From: Aulostomus chinensis
Lineage: Eukaryota; Chordata; Actinopteri; Syngnathiformes; Aulostomidae
Assembly (NCBI GenBank): GCA_037954235.1
Contig: JBBMOA010000007.1
Location: forward strand, 25,125,457-25,189,456
Length of the DNA stretch: 64,000 bases
Direction of reading: 5' to 3'
The translations under genes and the position numbers were made by a program. The number at the start of each line of letters is the position of its first letter. Position 1 is the stretch's first letter. The notes below the pieces were generated by a model. It searched no databases, was not told where the DNA came from, and was given only the letters and a program-made list of their open reading frames with translations. Positions 49,601-60,172 of this stretch are shown piece after piece.

Positions 49601-52600
49601 TTTGTAACGAAAAAGAAAAAAATCAATTTCACCAGGGCATTCTCTCTCATGGACAAGTATATATTATCAAAAGAGATGGACTGAGCATTAAGTGCTGGAA
49701 TATGTCTGATTATTCTCAGTTCTGGCACAATAAGAACCGCAAGTTCTCAACATCCTTATCCAAACTTTGAACTGGGCACCAGTTGTTGTTGAACCCTGCA
49801 CAGTCATAAAAATATTGTTTGATGCTACAAGGTTTTGTAATTTAAAGAATAAATTCACACAGGGAAGAAAATTGCTGCTGTGCTCCTTTTCATGGGCTCA
49901 AACACTGAAGAAAGTTGAACGTGAGTCATAATTCTGTGGATCATATCAAAGCAGGTGTTTTTTTAAAATTGCAGCTATTTCTCTTCAAGGTCCTTGTAAA
50001 CAATACTCTTATGTCAGTTGCTCAAATAAAATAACGTGTCTGAAGGGGTTTGCTTGTAGCGGCAAACTAACAGATCATCGTGAACCAACCTCAGCTCCAC
50101 CAATTTGGCTCTACAAGGTGACATTTGACTGATCTGGTCCAGTGTCACTGGTCTGATCCTTAGCAGGGAGCTGGTTCCAGCTCAGGGAAAAAAATGGAAA
50201 AAGCCACTTTTTATTAGGAATGAATGTGTCATTGATTGTGTGAGTGATTTACTCTCTGAATTAAGGTGCAGGACTCTCTTTGAGTCTGTCCATTCACCTC
50301 AGTACTTACGTACCTCACTGTTTACTTATATACTCTACATATACTTAGTACTGTACTTAGTAGTACAGTTTCTCCAGTATTTTACCGTATATATGCTCTT
50401 ATCTGTTAATCTCAACTTGTAGTTCTGTTGGTTCCCAATGCCAGCTGCATTTTCTGAAACTTTTCAAAGCACAGTTTGTCAAAAAGACGTATAAATCACA
50501 ATTTAAGGTCTTCCACTTTTTCCAGACCTCTTCATTAAACTGCTCTTTTCACATAGTTTGTTTCTAGGAAACTCCAAGCTGAAGGGCCAAAGATTTATTA
50601 AGAGGGTTCCCCACGGATAAATCCATCCCCAACATTTTTGTCTACAGAACAAGAAGGCTTAACCTTGGAAGGCCCTGCTGTCCTCTGAAGAAGAGACTGA
50701 AATGAAATGAAATAGAATGAAACCTGAGTAGAACTACTGCTCAGTGCACAAATATGTTGAAATATTGTTTTGAATTTCACTCTTTGAATTCAGGTAGTAA
50801 CTTGTAACCTTCAAATAGCAGTCATTCTCCATATTTTAGTGTGAGAAAGGAGTTTTTTGTGCTTAGTTTAATGGATTATACCTTGAGCCTGTCTGTGTTC
50901 TCTCTTGAGTCTCGTGATCTATTGTTGTCTCTTCCTCCCTGTGTCCCTCCATCCCTCAGTCTCTGAGAATGCCCTTGGGCTTGAAGTATGCCTGTCCGTC
51001 AGAGAGCACCTGGAAGCTCGCCGTTTCTTCCCTGCTCAAGGTTTTGTCTATTGGACTCCCGGTGGCACGGCAGCATGCCTCCTCGGGAAAGTTTGACACC
51101 ATGTGGCCGCAGTTGGCCAACGCCTTTGAAGACTTTCTTTTTACCAAAAGGTACAAAAAATACATAGTTTGACATCATCTACACTTCCATCTATGAATGT
51201 TCAGGTCAGTTTTCACTCCACAAATTGTTTGACCCAAAATAGAAGTCATGGGGGCATCTTGCATAAGTGCTGAATGGATCGATATGGTCTTATCAGCAGA
51301 AGAAGCTGCAGCCACAGCCCTACTGACTCTTAGTTGTGTTTTGGAGCTTCGCACCCTGCTCCCTCTCTGATAACGTCCTGGTACAGGAGTGGACACCCCT
51401 GCACCGTGCCTTGTTCTCACCCCACTGCGTTAAAACTTTTTCACCCTGCAGGACACATCACACACTCTACACTTAGGAGCTGCAGTCGCTCTGCTACCTC
51501 TTCAAAACTGGATTGACTGTCCTTCTACAACACTTTTTAAAGCGCCGGCCATGACTGCAGACTAAGAACATTCATGTGAACCTTGTAAAAATTGAAACGC
51601 TCTGTACAGAGAAGTGCGCATTCATTTATAAACTCAGAACTCTGTTCTTGAAGCAAAGAAATATTTTCACTTTGCATATGTTTCTTTTTTTAAATAGAAT
51701 TCATCCATCGATTCTTTTTTCATTCACCACAACCTTGGTAATAATCACGTAGCAAAGTAAGAAAATCATAGATTCTTCAAAATATGTATAAAAAAATCCA
51801 ATCCTACTATTTTAAGCATTTATCAGGGTTTGTTAAACTGTTCTCTGCTCCTAAAAGCAAACCACAATTTGTTTCCTTGATATTTGCTTTGACCACTCTT
51901 TCTATTCAGCACCGCTGCGCGTCATCAAGTATGTATGATATATTTATTCTTTAAGTTTGGTTTCGTGAACTAAAAACTCATTGTGTTTATAGCACTCCTC
52001 CAGATAACCTGTCCATCCAGGAATTTCAAAAGAACGAAGCAGTAGATGTGGAGGTAAATATTTTTCTCTCCCATCTGGTCGGTCAACATGATTTTGTGAG
52101 TGTGCCCACGTCAGCATTGTGTTCTTTTTCATTTAGGTGGTCCAGCTGATCAGTACAGAGATTTTACCGTTTGCCAATTTCATCCCCAAAGACTTTGTTG
52201 GCCAGATCATGGCTATGCTCAATAAAGGTTCCATTCACTCACAGTCGCCCTCATTCACAGGTAAGATGTGATTTTGGCAGCGGAAATTGTTTGACTGCAG
52301 CTTTGCTGTTGCTTTGTTTTGTTTTGTTTTATTTAATTTGACGTTAACGGGACAGCAAGCAGAGTGTTGGAATCATCCTGTAACTGATAGTCCATTACAA
52401 AAGCTCTCCCTGTGGTTCGCTACTAAGCAGCTCCGGTCAAAATGAGTGTTGCGCGGCGCTCAAGCTGTAAATAACTTTGCTTAGAAGCATCCGCAAAATA
52501 TCTTGAATCTGATGAAAGTTCCTCTCTCGACAGAGGCCGAGATCGATGTACGGATGAGGGAGGAGTTTTCCAAGGTTTGCTTTGAGACACTACTGCAGTT

Positions 52601-53953
52601 TTCCTTCAGCAACAAGGTGTCAACCCCACAGGAAGGCTACATCTCACGCATGGCGCTCTCAGTTCTCCTCAAGAGGTCCCAGGATGTCCTCAGGCGCTAC
52701 GTAGAGGATGAGCGGTTGAGCGGACGTTGCCCACTGCCCAGGTACACGACACCAACTAAAATAGATTAGAACATGGCGTGGCTCACCTGTGCTGGATGAC
52801 TCTGGAGGAAACACAGCCGAGGAAAAAAACCTAAGAGCCTAAATCCCTAAAATGTAAAATCCCTAAGAGCTCTTAGTCTTTCAGACAGTGTACCGCTAGC
52901 AGTTAGCTGCGTTTTGACACATTGTAGTTCCAGATCAGTCATAAGCATGAGAAATGTCACAGTCACATGATACCTCAATGTTTTCATTCTTGTCCGTCCC
53001 AGTATTGTTATTAAAATCTTTTTTTTAAAACTACGAATCCTGTCACAGTACTGCAGTACTCTTCCAGTTCTTGCAGTAAGAGATTTCAGCTGAAGCAGCG
53101 TCGTGTGCGCGAACACTCGCATCAGCAGAGGCTGCTGCTGCCCTGCAAAACTGCGCTTTAACGCTGCTTTCCACAAGACCTTCAGTGACCCTTATCCCAG
53201 CTTTGTTCCTCTCATGTGTTGCGTCACTTATTACTAAAGTGTTAAATATCTTTTTCGCCTTTTTCTTCTCAGGCAACAAGTGACCGAGATTATCTTTGTC
53301 CTGAAAGCTATCAGTACTTTGATGGACTCACTCAAAAAGACACAGCCAGAAAACGGTGAGTATTGAACTGTGAAGGATGACATACTAGATCTTGGATGGA
53401 GGTTAGACGCTGAATGCAATGATGCCACTATATTTATCATTTATTAATTTCAGATAAATGTGTCACAGTACTGTTGGGACCATTTGTCAAATGAGTTTTA
53501 TCTCCAGTCTGGGTAGAAGTGTTTGTTTCCACCAAGGTCAATTACAAGAAATTACGTTTTAACCACAATAGATTGAAGTGAGACATGTTAAATTAGGTTT
53601 TTGAAGTGCCCTTCAGGATGTTTGTATCACATCGCCCTTTATTCAGAGCAAAACTCATTTCCATACGCCTGTGGGAATTTTATCAAGGGAATAATTTCTT
53701 CGATTGCCTCCTTTCACAATTCATATTCTCTTCTTTCCTTTTCCTCCCACCCTCCCTTCTTCTGCGGTTCTTTTGTTTACTGCCAACAGTGGATGATAAC
53801 ACATGGGCTCAGGTGATTGCCTTATACCCCACACTGGTGGAGTGTATCACATGCTCATCGTCTGAGGTGAGCTCAGCCCTGAAGGAGGCCCTGGGGCCCT
53901 TTAAAGACTTTATGCAGCCACCAATCTCCAGAGTCCAGAACGGAGAGTCCTGA
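19021..53953 (+). CDS. mon2: MON2 homologue, endosome-to-Golgi trafficking scaffold, complete
   Basis: MON2 is a large peripheral protein of the trans-Golgi and endosomes, related to the Sec7 large Arf-GEFs but lacking the catalytic Sec7 domain. It works with DOPEY proteins and the flippase ATP9A in retromer-linked recycling. Thirty-five exons join in frame to 5130 nt, giving 1709 aa (human about 1717). Protein similarity to the mammalian sequence is near-continuous. The DCB region is at the N-terminus (MSTSSPEAVKKLLENMQTDL), followed by HUS and helical HDS-type repeats, and the end is SRVQNGES. Conserved blocks include VVQPFLMGCGTKEPKITQL, NADAPYWLVGMTEMTRTFG and [20 protein letters not shown]. 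The linkers at exons 10-13 and the first third of exon 26 differ most from mammals. The start codon gives the family N-terminus exactly. Intron 1 is about 8 kb. Confidence 0.97.
20068..20145. repeat. (CT)n(CA)n compound microsatellite in mon2 intron 1
   Basis: About 50 bases of CT repeat pass directly into about 28 bases of CA repeat. Intron 1 also has a C run at about 20817-20837 and a (CA)n array at about 21010-21040. The rest of the 8-kb intron has no recognised gene. Confidence 0.95.
21010..21040. repeat. (CA)n microsatellite in mon2 intron 1
   Basis: A CA array of about 15 units. Nothing else was recognised beside it. Confidence 0.95.
25735..26333 (+). mobile_element. Rex3/RTE-type LINE 3' fragment in mon2 intron 1
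   Basis: About 600 bases resembling the 3' end of a teleost RTE-clade retrotransposon. In one frame (about 25930-26035) it still encodes RTRLWIQTVEISFLKRMAG, typical of the region after the reverse transcriptase. About 26065-26110 encodes RWFSHVVRMPP in another frame, so it is frame-shifted and dead. The 3' part has the GGGAGGTGTTCC and CCTGGGAACGCCTC blocks, and the element ends in GATG repeats (26321-26333). The 5' part of the element is missing, as is usual for copies truncated during reverse transcription. It is on the same strand as mon2. A weak 6-base flanking match (TGTAGC at 25724 and 26334) could be the target duplication. Confidence 0.75.
32349..32364 (+). promoter_or_regulatory. 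CTCF-like site next to the mon2 exon 6 donor
   Basis: CCACCAGGGGGCAGCA is a strong visual match to the CTCF core consensus. It begins 7 bases after the exon 6 boundary at 32342. Binding is not shown by sequence alone. Confidence 0.45.
32637..32677. repeat. (TG)n microsatellite upstream of mon2 exon 7
   Basis: About 20 TG units ending 40 bases before the start of exon 7 at 32718. A separate pyrimidine-rich acceptor (TTCTTTTCTGCAG) follows it. Confidence 0.95.
37497..37555. repeat. (TG)n followed by T run at the mon2 exon 15 acceptor
   Basis: About 29 TG units pass directly into a short T run and CTGCAG, with exon 15 starting at 37567. The (TG)m(T)n arrangement right at an acceptor resembles the polymorphic splice-modifying tract known from human CFTR. 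Confidence 0.95.
40938..41660. mobile_element. Possible degraded hAT-like element in mon2 intron 20
   Basis: The left edge CAGGGCTGCCCCCCGACC (from 40938) looks like the start of many fish hAT elements. GGCAGCCCGA near 41650-41660 could be the other inverted end. The 8 flanking bases are GTATCTAT on the left and GTAACTAC on the right, a 6/8 match to an 8-base hAT-type duplication. No transposase remains. The interior holds a G-rich GGGTGT array at about 41227-41255. Confidence 0.3.
46576..46610. repeat. (CA)n microsatellite in mon2 intron 26
   Basis: About 17 CA units. C runs also occur in this part of the gene at about 47166-47181 and 48137-48147. Confidence 0.95.
47981..47998 (+). CDS. mon2: mon2 microexon 28 (18 nt)
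   Basis: An 18-base exon encoding IQLFAP (residues about 1385-1390), between ATTTTAG and GTGAGT. It lies alone in the 2.3-kb gap between exons 27 and 29. The mammalian protein has the same six residues at this point (KYNQ-IQLFAP-AEW), so the exon is certain from protein conservation. It is far too short to show in an open-frame scan. Skipping it would remove exactly six residues and keep the frame. Confidence 0.9.
48271..49311. mobile_element. MITE-like inverted-repeat element in mon2 intron 28
   Basis: TTAAAGGCACCCTTTGTAGC at 48271-48290 is matched in inverted orientation by 49292-49311, whose reverse complement is TTAAAGGCACACTTTGTAAG (17 of 20 bases alike). A third, direct copy (TTAAAGGTGCTATGTGTAAG) lies inside at about 48372-48391. 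The enclosed 1.04 kb has no transposase frame. The TTAA at both edges could be a TTAA target duplication. The element family is not named here. Confidence 0.5.
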
Positions 53954-54202
53954 CCTGGCTCGCATTCAGCTCTTTGTTTTATTTTATTTTTTTGTTGTTG
54001 TTTTTTTTTTATAATGAAGAAATCTTGAATGTGTCTTCTTGATCCACGTGCTTCACAAGTGCACAGACATGAACTCCACGTGAGCCCCATCTACAGTGAC
54101 ATGAGGCAACCCACAGTGACCAGAGAATCAGAGCCCACTCGGACCACGCAGATGAGCCTGATTCTCATGCATCATGCTTCTCATAAGAGCCGATAACGCC
54201 CC

Positions 54203-54261
<59 letters not shown>

Positions 54262-54588
54262 CCACTCTCATACGGACTGGCTACACTCCTGCGTTCACTA
54301 GAGAGATTTAAACATTTGCAGTGTCGCCTCTGGGTTTGTTTTGTTTTCTTCTCCTGATGAGGCCGAGTCAGTGTACAGTGTGTGGTGATCATGTCGATGA
54401 TGTAATTAGGAACAAAACAAACAAACAAACAAATGGGGCTTTAATGATCTTAAAAATGAACACTTAGAGACTTTTGCAACATTTTCAACAGTGAGAATTT
54501 TATGCAAGAAAACAAATCTTACTGTAACATTCCATGTCATTGTTACCCAGCCATCTGAGAAGGGATGTACTTGTCTATATAAAATAAA
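53954..54588 (+). terminator. mon2: mon2 3' UTR with poly(A) signal
   Basis: The sequence after the mon2 stop codon includes a T-rich tract, then a C run passing into a CA array (54199-54259). It reaches AATAAA at 54583-54588, giving a UTR of about 640 bases. I saw no let-7 seed match (CTACCTC) in this UTR. Confidence 0.6.
54199..54259. repeat. (C)n(CA)n tract in the mon2 3' UTR
   Basis: About 20 C residues followed by about 20 CA units, within the predicted 3' UTR of mon2. Confidence 0.95.
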
Positions 54589-54619
54589 TGGGACAGTTCT
54601 ACAATCAGCTCTGTGCTGC

Positions 54620-55030
54620 GTCTGCCTCACTTCCCTACGACACCCATTAACACGTGCATTAATTAAAGCAATACTGCACCCAGAATTATCATTCGTTAAT
54701 CAGTCAGTCACTCTTTGATTAATTCATGAAGATTTATTTCCCCCAGCATGAGAATTCAGAAATAACTCCAGAGATGAACAACAGCAAAACAACTACAAAA
54801 CGACCATTTACAAACCGTCCAACGCATCATGCGGTGTAAACCAAGTAGAATGCATGTTTAACATTGTGCTGAAAACCTGCTCACGCCGCACCGCCACTTC
54901 TCACTCTTCTCCCTCATTACACGAATATACAAATATGTTTTCATTTCACGTTTAACTGCTGGACGCAAAATGTCTCCTACTTCCTCAGGAAGTCGTGTCT
55001 CACTGTTTGTGCACTGAAGATTCATATTTC

Positions 55031-55089
<59 letters not shown>

Positions 55090-55900
55090 TGTGTGGTAAA
55101 GCCTTCTTCCAGATCAGTTATGATGTCACAAATCATACTAGTAGCCTCCCATTGTCTGTCTGTGGACTTCATCATTAGTAGAAAACACAATATGGCGTCT
55201 TCTAACATTCACATTACAGGAAGAAAATATATTTATTAAAGGCTAATTGTCAGAATGCCATTTTAAAATAACATTGCAGGGATGTTCTGCCCACACATCA
55301 TATTCTACACACTATGATAATAATAATTAATATAATATAATATAATAATTCCAAGTAGATGTTGTACACACATCATTCTACGCAGCGAAGCACACACGTG
55401 CAACAAGAAAAACATGCTGGAATGTATCAAAGTATTTTTTCTCAAATACTGTAGTAGTCTTTACTCCACTACATTAACCTGAACCTACCAGTTACTGTGC
55501 AGGAAAATATTTTGCACAGAAAACGCATGCTGAAACCAAATGCGAAGCTGGCAACTTCAGAGGATATAACAACTCCCAAATACCAGAGTACACAAACAGC
55601 ATGTAGAATTGGTACTTTCACTTTTCATACTCCAGTAAACTCAAATACTTATTTGCTTTTACTCAAGCAGAATTTGGAATGGAGACTTTAACAGTCTATG
55701 TAGTGGGATATCACTGTTGGTTTTCAGAACACAACCTTTCTAAACGCTGGAATACACAAATATGTAGAATGTGTACCGTTACTTTTTATCCCTAAGTGAA
55801 CTCAATATCAAATACTACTATTACACATGTAGAATTTTAAATGGAGACTTTTAACAGAGTATTTTTTTATCTGAGTTGTACTTTTATGTAAGTAAAGGAA
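54620..55900. other. Non-coding DNA between mon2 and let-7i
   Basis: AT-rich sequence with a (TG)n array at 55033-55095 and an ATAATATAAT-rich patch near 55316-55350. No coding frame with family features was seen. Confidence 0.6.
55033..55095. repeat. (TG)n microsatellite
   Basis: About 30 TG units with a GGGTG interruption near the end, between mon2 and let-7i. Confidence 0.95.
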
Positions 55901-55929
55901 CTACTACTTTTTTCCATATCTGAAATGAA

Positions 55930-56323
55930 ACGAAGTCCCGGTAAGGAGTTCTCTTGAGGTCCCCAAACCTTGCATTGTTCTCCCCCTTGTGTGGGTCACA
56001 TGAGGGAAGAGGGAGCTTGAAGACGGAGGAGGAGGAGGAGGAGGAGGAGGAGGAGGAGGAGCGCGGGGGGAGCAGGTCTCCTTGGGCGGGGTTTCTCTCT
56101 TATTTCAAGTGTGTTCAGAGGCGAAGCGGGAGAGGAAAGAGAGAGAGAGAGAGAGGACGACAGACGGACGGACGCGCGGACGGACCGTCTCCAGCTGCAT
56201 GGGAATGTCTCTCCGGAGGACGGTGCATCTCTCCATCTGGACGACATTTTTTTTTTTTTTTTATCCGTGCCCTTGTTGTTGTTGTTGTTATTTTTTTCTT
56301 TTTGGTCTTCGCATTGTGACCAG
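55930..56323 (+). promoter_or_regulatory. Likely promoter and 5' part of the let-7i primary transcript
   Basis: A sharp change to GC- and purine-rich sequence directly before the let-7i hairpin. GTCACATGAG (about 55996-56005) is an E-box of the TFE3/MITF type. A (GGA)n tract follows at about 56024-56061 and a GA tract at about 56137-56155. The segment looks like a promoter grading into a non-coding exon, but no exact start can be read. Confidence 0.4.
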
Positions 56324-56414
56324 GCACTGGCTGAGGTAGTAGTTTGTGCTGTTGGTTGGGTTGTGACACTGCCCGCTATGGAGATGACTGCGCAAGCTAC
56401 TGCCTTGCTAGTGC
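56324..56414 (+). ncRNA. mirlet7i: let-7i microRNA precursor
   Basis: This hairpin encodes let-7i, a microRNA that represses mRNAs with CUACCUC seed sites, including growth and pluripotency genes. The 22-nt 5p mature sequence is at 56332-56353 and begins TGAGGTAGTAGTTTGTGC. The 3p strand is at 56388-56409 and begins CTGCGCAAGCTACTGCC. The loop contains the family's GGGTTGTGACA block with fish-specific changes. The basal stem extends past the usual precursor: GCACTGGC (56324-56331) pairs with GCTAGTGC (56407-56414) with one G-U pair. The position between mon2 and ppm1h matches the mammalian MIRLET7I locus. An open frame starting inside the hairpin (56378) is coincidental. Confidence 0.97.
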
Positions 56415-56635
56415 TGGTGCTCGCTCTCCAGCCGAGGAACAAAAAAAGAAAAAGAGCGAGAGAGAGAAAAAAAAAGCCCCTCTCGCTGCACTCTTTGTCG
56501 GTTTATCCAGGTAAACCAACACCGTTAGTTTCATATCATGTTAATTTATTAACTGTATTTTAATTTTATTTATTTATTTTGTGTTCATGGATGAATTTCC
56601 AGTTGAAGCTTTTGTATTATGCTTTATCCAATAAA
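56415..56635 (+). other. let-7i primary transcript, 3' part
   Basis: A purine-rich stretch after the hairpin leads to a possible splice donor (TTATCCAG/GTAAAC, about 56510). An AATAAA poly(A) signal follows at 56630-56635. The primary transcript could therefore be either a short unspliced RNA or the first exon of a longer spliced one. Confidence 0.35.
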
Positions 56636-56639
56636 ATAG

Positions 56640-59600
56640 TTCAATGACCGTTGGGGAAAAGACCACTTCCGTGTATGCAGTTTTGATTTTACTTTATTAT
56701 CGTGCATTCTGGCGGAGCTGGACGGAAATATGATGTGACTAATTTGATATGCAAATGCGTGATATCTCCTATGGATTTGCATGGTTTTCCACCTCCTCAG
56801 GCAGAGTGCATGTAGAAAGCATGTAGGTCAACAGTACTGTTGCTATGAGGAGACTAGTGACGTGGCTCCTGCTGCCCACAAAGGTATCCTACAATACATC
56901 TGCTCCGAGCTGGCTTTACGGCTCTCCCTGTCCTCCTTTTGTGGACTAGACTGCATTCCATCACTCTCTGGACCAGATAGTGTGCTGCACCTAAACACCT
57001 CTTGGATGCAGGGCAGACCTCAGACATAAATCCATGCAGCTGTTGGCTCTGCTCACCTAATAATCTGGTTATTATGTGAAATCTGGATAATGTGTGCCTC
57101 CGTGTTGGAGCTGGACGGTTTGCACAGACAGCCACATGATCTAACCCCCTCCCTGCCTTCCCTCCCCTCCTCCTCCCCAGGCGCTCCAGCAGTGGTGTCC
57201 TCACTGAGGTCAGGGAGTGGATTGCTGATGTAGGTCATGCTTTGTGAGTTAACCTTTGAAATCCTTCCTCTGCTGCCCAACAGCATCTGGCTGCTCGATA
57301 TCACATTAGTATGGGCAGTCAGGGGTCTTGTGGTGGGGGTAGCGACCGGAATGGATAATGAGCTTTTGATCGGCTGCAAGGGTTTGCTGTCTTGAGTTTA
57401 GACCCCCGCAGCCTAGATGAGAGCATGCCGCCGCTCACTTGCTGACTGAAGGTTGAATCCGGAATTTGACCTTCCATGAAGATTTGCATGAAATATTTAC
57501 GAGTTCACACTTGATAGTGTGTAAATCAGAGTTATGATCATCCTGGGCCACAGCTCGGCCCACTAGCATCTGTGCTGATATTACACAATAAATTCCACTC
57601 CAGCTATTAGAGATGATTGAGAAGTGGGAATTCTTTTTTTCTTTTTTTTTGCACAAGAAACCAACAAGGAAACTTACATTAAATATGTTTAAATCAGTGT
57701 TTATCCTCATGTTAGAAGTAATTCAGCCTCCAGGGCAAAGCCAAACATCATTAATCATGTCCAGACTGTAGTGAGAGGCAGCAGTGCAGAGGCCCGTGTC
57801 CTCCTCATCCATCTTAAGTTGAGGTTCTCATTGGAGTTTCGCCTCCGATAAATCAAGCTTCAGGCTCCTGAAGCCCTAAAGCAGTAAATTAAAGCCCCCT
57901 GCGGAAAATCAGTCCACTCAAATGGGTATCGCAGCTGTCCTGCACAAGCAGCCGCACCTCCTGACAGGAGTGCACCACCACTTCAGCGGATACTTGAACG
58001 TGCTGACGCTGCTTGTTTGGGATCAGAGCTGAAACATGCACTTCTTCAATTATCAGAAATGTTTATCATCTTTAAACATTTGTTTTAAGATGATTTTTAA
58101 TTCCTTACAAATAGAAAACCTTTATTTGTTTGACATCCTGTTAACTCCTTTGCTCAGTCTATAGATTTGCAATTGAAGTTCAATTGAATCGGCATCAATC
58201 AAAACGATATTTGTGTACAAACTAAATGTCTTTAGATTTTTGAGGAGATGAATCTGTTAATTGACAGTTAGAAGCAAGTGAAGCTGGTGTATAGAAGTGA
58301 CATTACAAGTAGTATCTTTTTGTTCTCCTCTACAACCGTTCTCCCATGTTGCACTGCAGCGAGCGAGTGAGAGCGTCACCTTTCCTGTACAACAGATGAG
58401 TATCTCGCTGCAAGCCCACTCAGCATCTCCCTCAGAAATATCCACGGGTGAGGTGGGAGTGCTGTGACCTTGGAAAAACAAGCCACCCACAGGAATGACT
58501 GTGTCATCATTGCCGTCATCCAATCTGGACCACACAAACACACACACACACTCACTCACACACTGACACACGTGTAGAGTGCCAGATCAGTGCTGGCTAA
58601 ACTGGAGGAGGATGCAACGCTGGCCTGTGGGGACCAGATGGCCCTCCAGCTCCTGCAGGGGACCCAGGAGTGGGAAGCTCACTCTCACGACTGCACCTTG
58701 TTCTGATGAGTGTCTAAAGGCATATTTACTGATTTATTAGGTATGAAACGCATGCGATAGAGCGAGCCTGCAATAAATCTGTCCTCAGGCAGATAAATGA
58801 GATGGACAAAATAATAGGAGCAGCTCAGAGTTTAACCCTGAACAGCTCAGTAGCACCTCTCAAAAATCTGATTCAATAAAAGACTGAATAATGTATTTTC
58901 TCCCAAAGGAATAATTAATATCTGTGCTGTTGTATTGTACCAGATTGGTTTAGTTGTGTGTGTGTGTGTGTGTGTGTGTCTTGATACCCTAATTTGAAAG
59001 GTTGCGATAACATGAATGAATAAAAGGAACTCTCAGTGGTTTATAAAGCAGATGGTTCACAATTCAGATGCTGCACGTGTGAACACACGTGAAGAGTTCC
59101 ACCTGTGTGCCCTCCCTCCCTCAAGTCTCCTTCTTTACTTATTAACTTCCATTGAATTGACACCCAATACATATGTTTCATTCATAAAAAAGGTAGAAAA
59201 GGAGATAATTTATGGTGTGATATATATATTTTATCATACGTATTCATTCATAATGTATTTATTTTACTCGTAATAAGTATTAACGACGGTACAGGGTGTT
59301 ACGTTTTAAAGGCGGTGGTGTCTATTAATTGGTCTCAGGTGCTCACCGATGTCTGTCAGATGACTGCCGAGTATCTCCGCTTCACCTGCACAGTCAATTA
59401 TAAATGGTTTATTAATGCTCCAGTTGTGTGCTGTGTGCATCAGAAAGTGATTCATGAGCAATAATGAAAAACAAACTAGGGATTCCCAACACACATTTGA
59501 GATGTCAAAAATAATCGTTCATCAGAACTGAAATTCCATTTAGATTGCGAGCTTTCAGGGACCTGGTACTGTGCATATTGTCATGGTTACTGAGACATTT

Positions 59601-59780
59601 GGACAGAACCTCTGATATAAGTGACACCTGTGCGGTCCCTCCTGCTGCTTTAATTACTAACTATGTACAAGAACATGCTAGCAAAACATTCCGCAGTACG
59701 TAGGTTTACATATGTAGCAACTGTCTACACACCTAGCTGCCATTTAAAAAAAAAAAGACATTTTTATATATTCATTCGTA
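56640..59780. other. Non-coding DNA right of let-7i
   Basis: Unique-looking sequence with several GC-richer patches (about 57100-57400, 57900-58000, 58570-58700). It also has a short CA-rich stretch near 58538-58570 and a (TG)n array at 58955-58979. Open frames here are short and lack splice patterns or recognisable domains. Confidence 0.55.
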
Positions 59781-59787
59781 TCCTTAG

Positions 59788-60172
59788 GAGCCACATGCAA
59801 TGTGTCTTCAGTTCAAAGGTCAAGTTCACTGTCACCTCATGTCATGATCTTGCAGGAATACATTCAGGGATTTCCACATTTTTCCCTTAATTTGGCACAA
59901 ACATCCAATTGGGGTTCAAGGAGGAATTTAAGAGTCAAAGGTCACGGTCACTAAGACTTCATACACACAATATCTCAGGAACGCCATGAGGGAATTTCTT
60001 CAAATTTGGCACAAATGTCCACTGGGATTAGAAAGTCAGGGAGATTTTTGTTAAATCTTGTATAAAGTTTACTAGGACTGGAGGATGAACTGAGTCGATT
60101 TAGTTAATCAAAGGTCACTGTGACAGGCACGCCTCGTGGAGGCAGGCAGCCGCGACGCCAGATTCCGGCAGA
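59788..60172. repeat. Degenerate teleost repeat with three TCAAAGGTCA copies
   Basis: TCAAAGGTCA occurs at about 59813, 59935 and 60108. AATTTGGCACAAA occurs at about 59889 and 60003. The stretch is therefore built from decayed copies of a roughly 115-170-base unit. Sequences of this style are very common in percomorph fish genomes; I cannot name the family. Edges are approximate. Confidence 0.55.

Larger units (their letters stand above)
38200..53953 (+). other. mon2: mon2 exon map, exons 16-35
   Basis: Continuation of the exon map: 16 38200-38304; 17 38610-38690; 18 38780-38853; 19 39129-39219; 20 39520-39621; 21 41900-42010; 22 42901-43076; 23 43215-43377; 24 43923-44216; 25 44390-44588; 26 45374-46017; 27 46935-47078; 28 47981-47998; 29 49421-49549; 30 50960-51150; 31 51993-52053; 32 52137-52260; 33 52534-52741; 34 53273-53355; 35 53790-53953 (stop TGA). 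Exon 26 is by far the longest (644 nt) and exon 28 the shortest (18 nt). The exon 22 acceptor (CACCAAG) is weak but the only one in register. Confidence 0.93.

Noticed and set aside
55996..56442. 148-aa minus-strand and several plus-strand open frames around the GGA and GA tracts
   Set aside because: They are translations of simple repeats (runs of Leu, Glu, Ser, Lys) and of the let-7i hairpin.
56378..56563. Open frame starting MEMTAQATALLVLVLALQP that looks like a signal peptide
   Set aside because: It starts inside the let-7i hairpin and its first residues are translated from the 3p arm. The hydrophobic look is an accident of the conserved microRNA sequence and the following CTG-rich bases.
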